NCBI RefSeq assembly: GCF_008120935.1
Contig: NZ_RDBO01000033.1
Location: forward strand, 288,851 to 343,242
Source: Streptomyces sp. sk2.1
Lineage (GTDB): Bacteria > Actinomycetota > Actinomycetes > Streptomycetales > Streptomycetaceae
Direction of reading: 5' to 3'
Length of the DNA stretch: 54,392 bases
The notes under the pieces were generated by a model, which saw only the letters and a program-made list of their open reading frames with translations, was not told the DNA's origin and did not search any database. A program made the translations under genes and the position numbers. Position 1 is the stretch's first letter. Every line of letters begins with the position of its first letter. Positions 21,584 through 30,757 of the stretch are shown here, in pieces.

Positions 21584-21625
21584 GAGCGACCTGGCGCGGG
21601 CCGATCGGCCCGCGCCAGGTCGCTC
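21584..21625. terminator. Perfect 42-bp palindrome
   Basis: Both arms are the 21-base sequence beginning GAGCGACCTGGCGCGGGCC, and the two halves meet with no spacer. It lies upstream of the minus-strand serine hydrolase gene and downstream of the end of the minus-strand P-loop gene at 22057, so it most likely stops transcription coming from 22057. No T tract follows. A protein-binding site is the alternative. Confidence 0.6.
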
Positions 21626-22056
21626 AGGAACCGTGCGGACCGTCCCGTCGGCCACCGGCGCATGCCGGGCCGATCGGTCGGCCCGCTGCCCGCTTCCCGG
21701 CCGGTTCGAGCCCGGGGCTCCCCGACAGCAGCCGCTGCGCGGGCGCCGACTGCTCCCGCCCGCCCTCGTCCCGCCGTGCGGTAACCCACTGTCCGAGGCC
21801 CTCACCCCGCACGACCGCCTTCCCGACGGTGGCCGGGAGCGCCCCGCCGGTCCGGACGCGGGCCTGGGCGAGGCGGAAGCGCCGCTGCACGCAGTGCACC
21901 GCCCCGGGTCGACCGTGTCCGGCTCGTCCTGTCGCGCCAGGGGGGCATCGCCCGGCCTACGAAGCCGGAGGGCGATGCGGGAGCCGTGGTGGGAAAAGAC
22001 GTCCTCGGGACAGATCGCCAATGGCGGATTCGGGTACCGGAACTGCCTGAATGGCC
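21626..22056. other. Intergenic, no supported gene
   Basis: About 430 bp after the palindrome with no convincing frame on either strand. The protein-like translations here are compositionally biased and have no recognisable domain. Confidence 0.4.
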
Positions 22057-22599
22057 CTACGGCTGCGTGGCCGGGTTGCCCAGCCATGCGTTGACAATCC
22101 GTTTCGCGGTGTCGCCGACGTGCTGGTCGCTCGTGTCGATGACTTCCGTACCGGTCGAGTCCGACTGCCTCATCCGGTCGAGCTGCTGGAGCGTCCGGCG
22201 GAGCTGGTCGTCGGCGCCCGAGCCGATCTCCCGGCGGCAGATCCTGGCCTTGAGGGTGGGGAGGTCGGCGATCAGGCGGACGGGCGTGATGTCGGCATGG
22301 GGAACAGCGTCCGAGATCCAGGGAAGTTCGCTGCTGAGCGTGGCGAACACACCTGTGATGAGAAGCCGCCTGTGGCCGAGGGCCGCAAAATTGGCCCAGA
22401 GCGCGGCGAGGTTGCGGCGGGCCAGCTCGCCGGGTTCCTGCCCTTCCGGTGGCCAGGGATGGACGCGGTCCAGTTCGTCGGAATCGATCAGAGCGTGGGA
22501 GACGTTCCGCTCCGCGAGCAGACGAGCGATCTCGTAGGCGGTTGAGGACTTGCCGACACCTGCGGGTCCACAGATCACCAGCACTTTCGTTGTGGGCAT
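22057..22599 (-). CDS. Small P-loop NTPase/kinase (AAA_18-like)
   Basis: A 180-residue protein with a Walker A motif GPAGVGKSS at residues 10-18, right after the strand TTKVLVIC. A hhhhD-type segment SHALIDSDELDRVHP near 35-50 resembles nucleotide or sugar kinases and chloramphenicol-phosphotransferase-like proteins. A later RICRRE motif may be a lid. The acceptor is unknown. The ATG at 22599 places the P-loop at the usual distance; an in-frame ATG ten codons upstream is also possible. It sits next to a DUF4259 gene on the same strand, 230 bp away. Confidence 0.82.
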   Translation of the reverse strand: MPTTKVLVICGPAGVGKSSTAYEIARLLAERNVSHALIDSDELDRVHPWPPEGQEPGELARRNLAALWANFAALGHRRLLITGVFATLSSELPWISDAVPHADITPVRLIADLPTLKARICRREIGSGADDQLRRTLQQLDRMRQSDSTGTEVIDTSDQHVGDTAKRIVNAWLGNPATQP

Positions 22600-22829
22600 G
22601 GCCGGGATTGTGGCGGAGACGGCCTCCATCCACCAGCAACTTTCCGAGCGGCGACGGGAAACGTCGGCTGCGTGGGCGGCCGGGCCCCCGGCGGCTCGCT
22701 GCCGTTCACGGCCGGGAAGCCGAGGCCGAGGGCGATCTTCCGGGAGAGGGCCCGGCGCACGAAGCGGCCTGTCTTCGGTGAGTTCGGGTTCCGGCTCAAG
22801 TTCTGCGGTCCGTGACCGCGGGTCACCGA

Positions 22830-23267
22830 TCAGATCTCGAAGAGGGCTTCCTCCTGCGGCGGGACCGGAGGGTCGAGGACGTCGCGGAGGCGGGTGATGT
22901 CCTGGCGCCACTTCGACCAGTTCACGGCTTCGGCCCACAGCTCGGCGAGTTCGGACCGGTTGGACACCACTTGGTCCAGGGCGTCGACGGCGAGCATCCG
23001 AAGGTCTGCGGGCAACTCCGGCAGCGGCTCCGATGGACCATGGCCCGAACACACCGGATCGCCGCCAGGATGCTGGGCGACGACCAGGGCCGCCGCGGCC
23101 ACTGCACACTCGCCGTCGTAGACACCAAGGAAGTCCACAGGCCCGGCGGCACGTTCGAGCACGCTCCGGATCATGGCTTCGCGTTCTTCCCGTGCTGTCC
23201 CGTCCAGGTCACCGCCGAAGTCGGCGGCGGTGTCGTTGTCGAAGGGGCCGATGTCCCAGGTACCCAT
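22830..23267 (-). CDS. DUF4259-family protein
   Basis: A 145-residue protein that begins MGTWDIGPFDNDTAADF, the hallmark N-terminus of DUF4259. The family has no settled function. It is mostly helical, acidic and without membrane segments. AAGGAG sits six bases before the ATG; the longer in-frame start lacks such a site. Members often lie in accessory regions near immunity-like genes, and a HEAT-like gene is just across on the other strand. Confidence 0.9.
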   Translation of the reverse strand: MGTWDIGPFDNDTAADFGGDLDGTAREEREAMIRSVLERAAGPVDFLGVYDGECAVAAAALVVAQHPGGDPVCSGHGPSEPLPELPADLRMLAVDALDQVVSNRSELAELWAEAVNWSKWRQDITRLRDVLDPPVPPQEEALFEI

Positions 23268-23682
23268 GTCTCTCCTTGCGTGGCTGCCCGGGGATCGTCG
23301 CACTGGCCGCTGACAGCGAGGTCAGTGGGCGAGCGGCAGTAGGACCCCGGCCCCTGCGATTCTCATGTATCGCCCGAGAACGCGCAGGGGCACCGTCTCC
23401 GGCGGCAAGCCCTCACGCTCCAGCCATCGCAGATGATCGACCGGCATGCACGCGTATGTCCTCCGGGTGCCCGGGCCCTCGTACTTCCGCCCTCCGCAGG
23501 AAGCCGTCCGCCTCCCGAGGATCCCTGCCCTCCAAACCGCGGTCGATAAAGTTGCCTGTGAGAAGGACACCCTGCGGGTGCGGTCGACCGGCCGGCTGGA
23601 GGGCACGGGCGTTCCCGTGCTCGTCGTCCGGGGCTTCCACCTCTTCAACGAGAACATCAACCACATGGGAGGTGGTCGGGCG

Positions 23683-24201
23683 ATGACCCCTGAGGAGCAG
23701 GATCTGATCATGGGCCTGGCATTCGTACCAGGTGTGGGTCGGACGCGCACGATCGACGAGGTGCTCGCCCACTTCGGCGAGTCCGACGGTGGGGCCCTGG
23801 CGCTCCGGCTGCTCCGGGACGCCGTGGAGCGCCGGGACGCCGACGACGTCGAGATGGCGTTGATCGTCCATGGCGCCGCCGACGCCTCGGCCGAGGAATT
23901 CATGGAGCCGTTGACCGAGCTGTTCCCTGCCGAATGGCACAGGGAGCACGAGGACATCGTGTCCATGCTGGGCAGGCTCCGCTCGCCCAGGACGATGCCG
24001 ACGCTGGTCCTGGCGACTCACTGGGTTCCCGAGCACCTGGACTGGGACGAGAACCGGGCGCTCGCGGTGAAGGCGATCTGGGCGCTCGGCGCCATTCCCG
24101 GCGAGGAAGCCCGGGACGCGCTCAAGGGCCTGCGCGACGCCGAGAACGAGATCATCCGTGAGAACGCGGTGAATCAGCTCGCTCGCCGAGGCGAGCTCTG
24201 A
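23683..24201 (+). CDS. HEAT-repeat-like protein
   Basis: A 172-residue acidic protein made of short helix pairs. The last 50 residues (ALAVKAIWALGAI, then GEEARDALKGLRDAENEII, then ENAVNQLARRG) follow the HEAT/PBS-lyase-repeat pattern. The start is the ATG at 23683, preceded by GGGAGGTGG. A longer frame from 23446 exists but its extra part looks like a read of non-coding DNA. Such proteins usually bind other proteins, and several are immunity or scaffold factors; the partner is unknown. A strong terminator follows. Confidence 0.8.
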   Translation: MTPEEQDLIMGLAFVPGVGRTRTIDEVLAHFGESDGGALALRLLRDAVERRDADDVEMALIVHGAADASAEEFMEPLTELFPAEWHREHEDIVSMLGRLRSPRTMPTLVLATHWVPEHLDWDENRALAVKAIWALGAIPGEEARDALKGLRDAENEIIRENAVNQLARRGEL

Positions 24202-24243
24202 CCGCGGAGTCGTAGCCGTTCATCCGGAACGCCCGGCTCATCC

Positions 24244-24279
24244 GGAACGCCCGGCCGGGTTTCCTCGGCCGGGCGTTCC
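24244..24279 (+). terminator. Strong hairpin terminator after the HEAT-like gene
   Basis: Thirteen-base perfect arms GGAACGCCCGGCC and GGCCGGGCGTTCC enclose a 10-base loop. It lies 43 bp past the stop at 24201. The first arm is preceded by a near copy (TCATCCGGAACGCCCGGC at 24220-24237), a short direct repeat. Confidence 0.8.
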
Positions 24280-24646
24280 GATCGAGATCAATCCCACCAG
24301 GATTTCCCGTACCTCAACTCCTCCCACCCGTAAACCACCCGCCGGGCCGTGAGCGACTCCCGAAATCAGGTTCTGGCTCACCTTCTGCGAAGCCGAGCCG
24401 ATTCCGGCTCCCGAGGGCGACGGTTCTGGTGAACCGGCAGGTCAGCGGCTTGCTCCAAGCGGGCCCCCGGACCGGGGAGGCGCACGTTCACAGAAGTTGA
24501 GCCAGGGCCGCGTCGGCGGGATGTCGGCCGTCCGGCAGGGCTGTCGGTGACTCGTGGGCGATGTGTCGGTGGCCGCTGGAACCGTGGATGCCGGTTGTCC
24601 GAGGGAACAGCCGTAGTCGCCTTCGACAGCAAGGAGCCTCGTCCCC
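24280..24646. other. Intergenic, upstream of the SDR gene
   Basis: No supported gene. The stretch 24290-24360 is comparatively AT-rich and may hold the SDR promoter, but no clear promoter hexamers can be assigned. AAGGAG at 24630-24635 is the SDR ribosome site. Confidence 0.45.
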
Positions 24647-25597
24647 ATGTCGCCCGTATCCTCCACCTCGTCCTGGAGCGTCCAACGCCCACCCGGTGCT
24701 GACGGCCGTGTCTTCCTGGTCACCGGCGGCAACGCAGGCATCGGGTACTTCGTCGCGGAGCAGCTGTCGGCGACCGGAGCCACCGTCGTGCTCGGCAGCC
24801 GGAATCCCGCCAGGGCCGAAGCCGCCATGGCCTCGATCCGTGCCCGTGTCCCCGGTTCGCGGGTGCGGTCCGTACGGCTGGACCTCGCCGACCTCCCGTC
24901 GCTCGAAGCGGCGGTGGAATCGCTGGGGGCGGGACGCCTCGACGCGGTGATCCACAACGCCGGCGTCGCGCTCGACGACCTGCCGCGCGAGGAGACCGGC
25001 GACGGCCACGAGCTGATGTTCGGGACGAACCACCTCGGGCACTTCGCCCTGACCCAGTGGCTGATGCCGCTGCTGTCGGCCGCGCCGGCGGCCCGTGTCG
25101 TGACCGTGGGCAGCTTCGCGGCGAAGTCCGAGCGGCTCGACCTGGACGACCTGCAGTCCCGGAAGGACTACCGGCCCAAGCGCACCTACGGTCGCTCCAA
25201 GCTGGCGCAGATGTACTTCGGCGTCGAACTCGACCGCCGCCTGCGTGCTGTCGGCAGCACGGTGGCAAGCGTGGTGGTCCACCCCGGCGGCGCGCTGGAC
25301 TCCCTCACCCCGTCACGGCCACCGGTCCACGTGCGTACCAACGGCGCACGGCTGAGAGCGGCGCCCGCGGCCCTCCTCGTCCAGGGCAAGCACGCCGGCG
25401 CCTGGCCCGCGGTCCGAGCGGTACTGGACCCGGCCGTGCGGGGAGGCCAGTTGTGGGGACCGCGCGTCTTCGGTCTGCGCGGCGAGCCCCGGCGCGAACC
25501 GGTGTGGAACCACCTCGCCGACACTTCCGTCTCGGCGCGGTTGTGGGACGCGAGCCGCGATCTGACCGGCACCGACCCCAGCACAATCCCCGGATAG
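24647..25597 (+). CDS. Short-chain dehydrogenase/reductase, retinol-dehydrogenase-like
   Basis: A 316-residue NAD(P)-dependent oxidoreductase. The nucleotide-binding motif TGGNAGIG is at residues 26-33, HNAG near 105, the catalytic Ser in VGSFAAK near 152, and the YGRSK (YxxxK) motif near 180. Length and the NHLGHFALT stretch match the WWOX/retinol-dehydrogenase-like SDR subgroup common in actinobacteria. Substrate is unknown. AAGGAG lies ten bases before the ATG. It appears to be a single-gene unit. Confidence 0.92.
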   Translation: MSPVSSTSSWSVQRPPGADGRVFLVTGGNAGIGYFVAEQLSATGATVVLGSRNPARAEAAMASIRARVPGSRVRSVRLDLADLPSLEAAVESLGAGRLDAVIHNAGVALDDLPREETGDGHELMFGTNHLGHFALTQWLMPLLSAAPAARVVTVGSFAAKSERLDLDDLQSRKDYRPKRTYGRSKLAQMYFGVELDRRLRAVGSTVASVVVHPGGALDSLTPSRPPVHVRTNGARLRAAPAALLVQGKHAGAWPAVRAVLDPAVRGGQLWGPRVFGLRGEPRREPVWNHLADTSVSARLWDASRDLTGTDPSTIPG

Positions 25598-26227
25598 CTC
25601 AGGCACACGCGTGTCCTGCACGCGGCCTTTCCGGTGGGGGACCTCGGCGGAGCGGCCCCCTGGTACGGCCAGGACCGCCCAAACCGGCGACGGGGCGCAA
25701 ACGTCGTATGCGATCTGTGCGACGACGCTGCTCTCGGCACGGCCGGTGAGGACGCGGCGTAGTACCGGTGGAGGGCCTCCATGACTTTCGTCGCGCGCGT
25801 CGAAGACCCCATCGATCGGACTGCGCGAGGGGACCGCCCCGGCTCCCCGGTGCCGAACCCGCCTTCCTCTCCGTGGAGCGATGAGGACTTCGAGGAGTGG
25901 TACCCGCGGAACGGCAAGTGGGACTGTCGCCGGACCGGCCGGCCGTGGTGCCCGTCCTGCGGCCCGGACGGACCTGGCCTCCGACTGCCGTCGCCGGAGG
26001 CCAGGTCCATTTCTCTCTCGGGGCAGGGCGGAGGCCGTGCCGGTCCCGCCGGTCCCGCCCGTCCTCAGGGCGGTGACGCGGCTCTCCCACAGGGGCTGAA
26101 GGGACCGGGCCGCGGGATCGGGATCCGGATCTCGCGATGGGAGCAGTCGCCCTTGGTGGCCGTGACCCCGGCCCCGTTCGGGCGGCCGGGCCCTCGACGG
26201 ACCCGGCCCCGCTGCTCCGACGGGGCG
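25598..26227. other. Intergenic, no firmly supported gene
   Basis: A frame from the ATG at 25781 has GGAGGG just upstream and begins MTFVARVEDPIDRTA, with a CxxC pair (WCPSCG) near residue 62. It then runs on without a stop into the antisense of the lipoprotein gene, so it cannot be trusted. A terminator for the lipoprotein gene occupies 26184-26208. Confidence 0.35.
26184..26208 (-). terminator. Hairpin terminator of the lipoprotein gene
   Basis: GGCCGGGCCC and GGACCCGGCC form a 10-bp stem with one G-U pair and a TCGAC loop, 20 bp beyond the minus-strand stop at 26228. Confidence 0.7.
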
Positions 26228-27115
26228 TCAGCCCGCCCAGACCTCGGCCTCGTCGGCCGGGACGGTGGTGGCCAGCCCCAGTTCCTTGCGGGCGGCGACC
26301 GACTTGTTCGGGTCGATGCCGCTGAACGCCGGGTCGTAGGCGAGGTAGAACGCGTCGGCGTCGGCGGCGTTCGCGGCCTTCTTCCAGCTCCCGGCCGCCT
26401 TCGTCAGCGTCGCGCGGAGCTTGCCGACCTCGGTGCCCTCGATGCCCTTCAGGCCCTTGAGGTGTGTGTCGAGGGCGGCCGCGACGGCTTTGGCCTGGGC
26501 CTTGTAGCCGGCCAGGTCGTCCTCGACGGCGTCCTTCTCGGACTGGTTCGCCCACAGGGCCTCGTAGACCGCGTTCGAACCCTTGAGGTACGTGACCTGC
26601 TCGGGCTTGAGGGACTTCGCGGTGTCCATCGAGCCGCTGAAGGTGCCCTTCTCCGCGGTGTAGGTGCAGCTCACCGAGCGGTCACCCGTCGCCCAGCTCT
26701 CCTTGGTCGGGGTGTAGTAGAAGAGGGCGACGCCCTTGGGGAGCGCCCAGGTGTCCGGGGCGTACTTCTGCGCCTCGACCGGGCAGCGGGTGTCCGCGAT
26801 CGTCGAGACCCCGTCGTCGCCGGGGTACTTCATGTCCTTGTCGATCGTGAACTCGCCGACGACCTGGCCCTGGTGCGCCTCGTCGCAGGGCACGATCTCG
26901 ACGGCGTACGCCGTTCCCTCGGCCTTTCCGTTCGGGTTGTAGCAGTCGCCGGTGTCCAGCGAGAACACCGAGCGCTGACGGGTCACCTTCTTCGCGCCGT
27001 CCTTGGCGCTGTCGACGGCGTCGGAGACGCTCGAACATCCCACTGCACCGATCGCGAGCAGGGCAGCAATGGCGGATATGCCGCGAAGGGGGCGATGCCG
27101 AGCAGGGATTGCCAT
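26228..27115 (-). CDS. Lipoprotein with septum-formation-like domain
   Basis: A 295-residue exported protein. The N-terminus has a positively charged start, a hydrophobic core and a lipobox ending AIGAVGCSS, so Cys27 should be lipidated and the protein anchored to the outer face of the membrane. Residues 48-165 (SVFSLDTGDCYN, IVPCDEAHQGQVVGEF and paired cysteines) resemble the actinobacterial septum-formation (Septum_form) domain. The C-terminal third is helical, lysine- and alanine-rich. Role unknown. The upstream AT-rich patch 27120-27170 should hold the promoter, and AGAGGA sits 10 bp before the ATG. Confidence 0.87.
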   Translation of the reverse strand: MAIPARHRPLRGISAIAALLAIGAVGCSSVSDAVDSAKDGAKKVTRQRSVFSLDTGDCYNPNGKAEGTAYAVEIVPCDEAHQGQVVGEFTIDKDMKYPGDDGVSTIADTRCPVEAQKYAPDTWALPKGVALFYYTPTKESWATGDRSVSCTYTAEKGTFSGSMDTAKSLKPEQVTYLKGSNAVYEALWANQSEKDAVEDDLAGYKAQAKAVAAALDTHLKGLKGIEGTEVGKLRATLTKAAGSWKKAANAADADAFYLAYDPAFSGIDPNKSVAARKELGLATTVPADEAEVWAG

Positions 27116-27180
27116 GACGTGTACATCCTCTTTAACTGTTCTTTATAGAGATTGCGCGCATCATATGCCATTCCTGTGAA
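27116..27180 (-). promoter_or_regulatory. AT-rich promoter region of the lipoprotein gene
   Basis: On the minus strand the DNA just upstream of the ATG reads TCTATAAAGAACAGTTAAAG, far more AT-rich than the surroundings. TATAAA could serve as -10, but no -35 at standard spacing is obvious. Confidence 0.4.
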
Positions 27181-27356
27181 CCCGTTGTGCGAAGGGCCTC
27201 GCCTCATCGCGGTGTCTCTGACTCGCTACGGGCCGCGAGGGTTGTATGCGGGTTGCTCGCAGGTTGCCCGACCCCGCAATCGAGGCGATCGAGAACGGCG
27301 AAACGGCCCCCGGAGGTCGTTCTGACCCCGGGCGGCCGAGCCGCGGCATGCGTGGT

Positions 27357-27392
27357 GCCCGGCCGTCCGGTTTCGACCGGATCATGCCGGGC
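27357..27392 (-). terminator. Hairpin terminator downstream of the gene at 27530
   Basis: TCCGGT and ACCGGA form a perfect stem over a TTCG tetraloop, extended across an internal loop by GCCCGGC and GCCGGGC. It lies about 140 bp past the minus-strand stop. The stretch between it and that stop holds no supported gene. Confidence 0.6.
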
Positions 27393-27529
27393 TCGCGTGC
27401 CCCGGCACTACTTCCCAGGGCTCCCGGTTCCGTTCGACCGGGGGAGACGTCGCCGGGCTTCCCCCTCCGCCCTGCGGTCGCACGTACCGGAACCCGCTCC
27501 CCGATCCGGTCCGATCCGAACGAAAGAAC

Positions 27530-29083
27530 CTAGGTGAGGGGGCAGGTGAGTGGCAGGACCCGCTCGGTCAGCCGACCGGTCAGACGGGTGGGGGTGACGG
27601 CGACTTCGGCGAGCCAGTCCGTCGCGGTCAGCTGGTCGGTCAGGGGCGGCAGTTCTCCGGGACCGATGGCGCACCAGGAGAGGAGCCGGTCCAGGTCGAT
27701 GCCCTGGCCGTCGGGGCCCAGGCAGCCGTCGGCGTTGCTGTGGGTGGCCAGGACCAGGGCGAGCAGCCGGGTGGCGGCAGGGGCCTTGGCCTTGCGGAGC
27801 TTCTTGTCCGAGACGGCTCTCTGGGCCCACCCGGAGAGCTTGGGCCGCAGTTTCCTGCCGAACGCGAGCGGTCCCGAGCCGTCCTCATCGGGAACCAGGG
27901 AGGGGACGGTGACGGCGGTGGGGTTCTCGGGCCGGGAGGCGAGCAGATCGGCGGGGGTGCAGGGGAGGCGGAGCCAATCGCAGTCGACCAGTTGCGCGAC
28001 CAGGTCCGCCGGCTCTCCCAGACCCAGGCCGGTGAGGTCCTGGCCGACGAGATTGCCCGTGCCGCCGTGCGCGGCGCGCAGCGTCAGCATCACCATCAGC
28101 AGGCGCGCCTCCGGCCCGGGCAGCGGGGCGGTTTCGGTGACGTGGGCCAGGACGGACCGGGCGCAGTCCCACTGGCCGGGGCGGGTCAGCAGGCGGGCCA
28201 CGGCCGAGGTGTCGCTGCTCGCGCCCTGGCCGGTGCGCTGCTGGTGCTGGAGGAGGACGGTGGTGGCGGCCTGCTCGGCACGCCGGGCGTCCAGGTGCAG
28301 GCTCGGGTCGCCGGTGGTCTCGGCCCAGGCCGTGAAGGCGCTCGCCTTGCGGCTGTGGAGGTCGGCCAGGAGCGCCAGGTCGGGTTGGTCGCGTTGCTGG
28401 TAGGCGCGGAAGAGGTCGCCGAGTTCGATGAGTTCGTCCCGCAGGGCGACGGGTCGCAGGGTGTGCGGGATGACCCGCTGGGCGATCTTCACCTGCCGGG
28501 GACGACGCCGCACCGGCGCGGAACGAGGAGCCGGAACCGGGCCGGCCGGAACCGGGCCTGCCGGGGCCTGGCCGGCGTGGGAGAACTGCGGCACGCCCAC
28601 GCCCACGCCCGCCGCTGTCGCCGCGGGGGCCGGGCGGTCGGCGGGCCGGGGTTCGGGGGCCCGGGAAGTGGCCGCGGTCTTCACTCCCGGCGTGGCGGCC
28701 GCGCACCGCGAGCAGCACTCCATGGCCTGCCACCAGCGGCCTTCGCGGTCGGTTGACACGGCCAGGACGCCCGGCCCGCCGCACCGCCAGGTTTCGGTAC
28801 GCGCGTGGCGGTCGGTGTCGGGCAGATGGGCGTGGCAGCCCTCGGCCCGGCATGCGCAGGACGCCCCGGGCCTGGGGGCGGAGGCGGCGCGCAGATGGGC
28901 CTTGAGGTGGGCGACGGCGGCCGCACGGCCGGCGGCCGCCGAAGGAAGACGTTGCTCGGCGCAGGCGGGGCGGCTGCACGAGACGCGCACCACCTCGCCG
29001 CCCCGCCCGACGGGGTCCAGCCGCACCGTCCACCGGCGTCCCGGCATTCGCTCGTCCAACTCGCTCACTGGAGCCTTCCCCAT
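27530..29083 (-). CDS. Conserved actinobacterial protein of unknown function with Cys-rich N-terminus
   Basis: A 517-residue protein. The first 130 residues contain several Cys pairs (VSCSRPACAE, SCACRAEGCHAH, ECCSRCAAA) that could bind zinc. A proline- and alanine-rich linker around 140-185 follows, then a helical domain of about 330 residues starting IAQRVIPHTLRPVALRDELI. I recall similar proteins from Streptomyces genomes but no function. The ATG at 29083, with AGGAAG upstream, was chosen; the frame stays open to 29368, but that part is compositionally atypical. No membrane segments. It is alone on its strand between a terminator and the phosphatase gene. Confidence 0.78.
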   Translation of the reverse strand: MGKAPVSELDERMPGRRWTVRLDPVGRGGEVVRVSCSRPACAEQRLPSAAAGRAAAVAHLKAHLRAASAPRPGASCACRAEGCHAHLPDTDRHARTETWRCGGPGVLAVSTDREGRWWQAMECCSRCAAATPGVKTAATSRAPEPRPADRPAPAATAAGVGVGVPQFSHAGQAPAGPVPAGPVPAPRSAPVRRRPRQVKIAQRVIPHTLRPVALRDELIELGDLFRAYQQRDQPDLALLADLHSRKASAFTAWAETTGDPSLHLDARRAEQAATTVLLQHQQRTGQGASSDTSAVARLLTRPGQWDCARSVLAHVTETAPLPGPEARLLMVMLTLRAAHGGTGNLVGQDLTGLGLGEPADLVAQLVDCDWLRLPCTPADLLASRPENPTAVTVPSLVPDEDGSGPLAFGRKLRPKLSGWAQRAVSDKKLRKAKAPAATRLLALVLATHSNADGCLGPDGQGIDLDRLLSWCAIGPGELPPLTDQLTATDWLAEVAVTPTRLTGRLTERVLPLTCPLT

Positions 29084-29392
29084 CCTGCTTCCTGGCCTCG
29101 ATGCCTGCCGCCGCTTCCCGCCGATCGGGCGGTGTGCGGGCGGTGGGTCCACCGTATGCGGGCGCAGGGGAGAAAACCGGTGAACTTGCCCTGTTTCCCG
29201 GCATGCGGCGATAATGCGCGCGTCGCGTGGCCGGTATCCACCCCGGGCCAGGTGTTCTCCGGCGGCGCCGGGCACGGCGGTCCGGATCGGTTCAGCCGTC
29301 GGCCCGCTCCGGTGCCGGTCCTGGGACGGGTGTCCCGCTGCTCGGCGCGGAAGCCTCTCCCGCACCACCGGCCGCGGCGCCCCGGCCCGTAT
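29084..29392. other. Intergenic, no supported gene
   Basis: Promoter region of the gene at 27530-29083 plus the 3' end of the phosphatase transcript. The frames here show the bias of non-coding GC-rich DNA, and no clear hairpin or promoter boxes were found. Confidence 0.4.
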
Positions 29393-30757
29393 TCAGCCCC
29401 GTCCGTCCGCGTCGGCGGGGGCCCGTCGGACGGCGGGCGGGGTGCGCAGGGCGAGGATGGCCAGGTCGTCGTGGCCGTCGCTGGGGTGGTGGTCGGCGAG
29501 GAGGCGCACGAAGTCGTCCAGGGGCAGATGGACATGACCGGCGGCGTGTTCGGCGAGTCGGGCCAGGCCGTGGTCGATGGAGTGGCGGGGGTGTTCGACG
29601 AGCCCGTCGGTGAAGAAGACCACGGTGGCCCCGGCGGGCACGGGACGGGTGTGGTCGGGACGGCTCTGGTCGGTGTCGACCGCGAGCGGCAGGCCCGGCT
29701 CGGCATACAGATACTCCGCGTGCCCGTCGGGGCCGATCAGGAGCGGGGGAAGGTGACCGGCCGTGCTCCAGTGCAGCCTCCAGCCGTCTTCCGCGGGCTC
29801 GATGCGGGCCAGGCAGACGGTGGTGACGGGCAGGTCGGTGATGCCGCTCAGGGTGCGGTCGAGCTGGGCGAGGACAGAACTGGGCGGGGCGAGCCGGTCG
29901 TAGAGCAGGGCCCGCAGCATGTTGCGGGTCTGGGCCATGGCGGCGGCTGCGCGCAGGTCGTGGCCGACGACGTCGCCGATCACGACGGCGCACGTGTTGT
30001 CGGGCAGCCACAGGACGTCGTACCAGTCCCCGCCGAGATGGCCGGGGCTGGAAGCCGGGCGGTAGATGGCGGCGCCGGTGAAGGGGTGCAGATCGGGCAG
30101 GGCGGGCAGCAGGAGGCGCTGGAAGTGTTCGGCGCTGGTGCGGACCTGTTCGAGCAGGCTGACGTTCTCGATGGCGATGCCGGCGGCGCCGGCCAGGGTG
30201 ACGACGATGTCCTCGTCGTCGCGGTCGAAGGGCCGCCCGTCACGGCGTTCGGACAGGTAGAGGTCGCCGTAGATGGTGCCGCGGACACTGATGGCGACGC
30301 CCAGGAGGGTGCGCATGTGCGGGTGGCCCGGTGGGAACCCGGCCGAGGCGGGATGGGCACGGATGTCATCGACGCGCAGGGGCTCGGGATGGTGGATCAG
30401 ATGTCCGAGGACACCGAGGCCACGGGGGAAGTCGATCCCGGCCAGGTTGGCGTGCTCGGACTCCGACAGGCCCGCCGTGATGAACTGCTCCAGCCGCTCG
30501 CCGGACTCGTCCAGCACGCCCAGCGCGCCGTAGCGGGCGCCGACCAGGTCCCTGGCGGTGGCCACGATGCGGTACAGGACCGCGGGCAGCTCCACCTCCT
30601 GGCTGATCGCCAGCACCGCGTTCAGCAGCCCCTGCAGCCGGTCCTTGGCGGTGGCCAGTTCCCGCAGCTGCGCGGCGATCCGGTCCAGCTGACGATCCAG
30701 CTGCAGGGTCAGGTCGGTGCGGGGCCGCTCGGGCTCCTCCTGCCGGCCCGCCATCAT
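29393..30757 (-). CDS. GAF-domain PP2C (SpoIIE-type) serine phosphatase
   Basis: A 454-residue cytosolic signalling protein. Residues 1-45 form a short coiled coil (RQLDRIAAQLRELATAKDRL). A GAF sensor domain spans about 50-205 (YRIVATARDLVGARYGALGV). A SpoIIE/PP2C phosphatase domain spans about 220-435, with metal-binding aspartates in GGDWYDV, VIGDVVGHD, FFTDGLVE and DDLAIL. Streptomyces encode many such proteins, which control sigma-factor partner-switching by dephosphorylating anti-anti-sigma factors. The signal is unknown and no sigma or anti-sigma gene is adjacent. Two ATGs in a row (30757 and 30754) are possible starts. Confidence 0.93.
   Translation of the reverse strand: MMAGRQEEPERPRTDLTLQLDRQLDRIAAQLRELATAKDRLQGLLNAVLAISQEVELPAVLYRIVATARDLVGARYGALGVLDESGERLEQFITAGLSESEHANLAGIDFPRGLGVLGHLIHHPEPLRVDDIRAHPASAGFPPGHPHMRTLLGVAISVRGTIYGDLYLSERRDGRPFDRDDEDIVVTLAGAAGIAIENVSLLEQVRTSAEHFQRLLLPALPDLHPFTGAAIYRPASSPGHLGGDWYDVLWLPDNTCAVVIGDVVGHDLRAAAAMAQTRNMLRALLYDRLAPPSSVLAQLDRTLSGITDLPVTTVCLARIEPAEDGWRLHWSTAGHLPPLLIGPDGHAEYLYAEPGLPLAVDTDQSRPDHTRPVPAGATVVFFTDGLVEHPRHSIDHGLARLAEHAAGHVHLPLDDFVRLLADHHPSDGHDDLAILALRTPPAVRRAPADADGRG

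Noticed and set aside
23446..23682. N-terminal extension of the HEAT-like protein
   Set aside because: Composition changes abruptly at the ATG of 23683, which has a good ribosome site; the extension has none.
25781..27148. 455-codon + strand frame across the lipoprotein gene
   Set aside because: Most of it is antisense to a clear lipoprotein with signal peptide and lipobox. Only its first 60 codons look at all protein-like.
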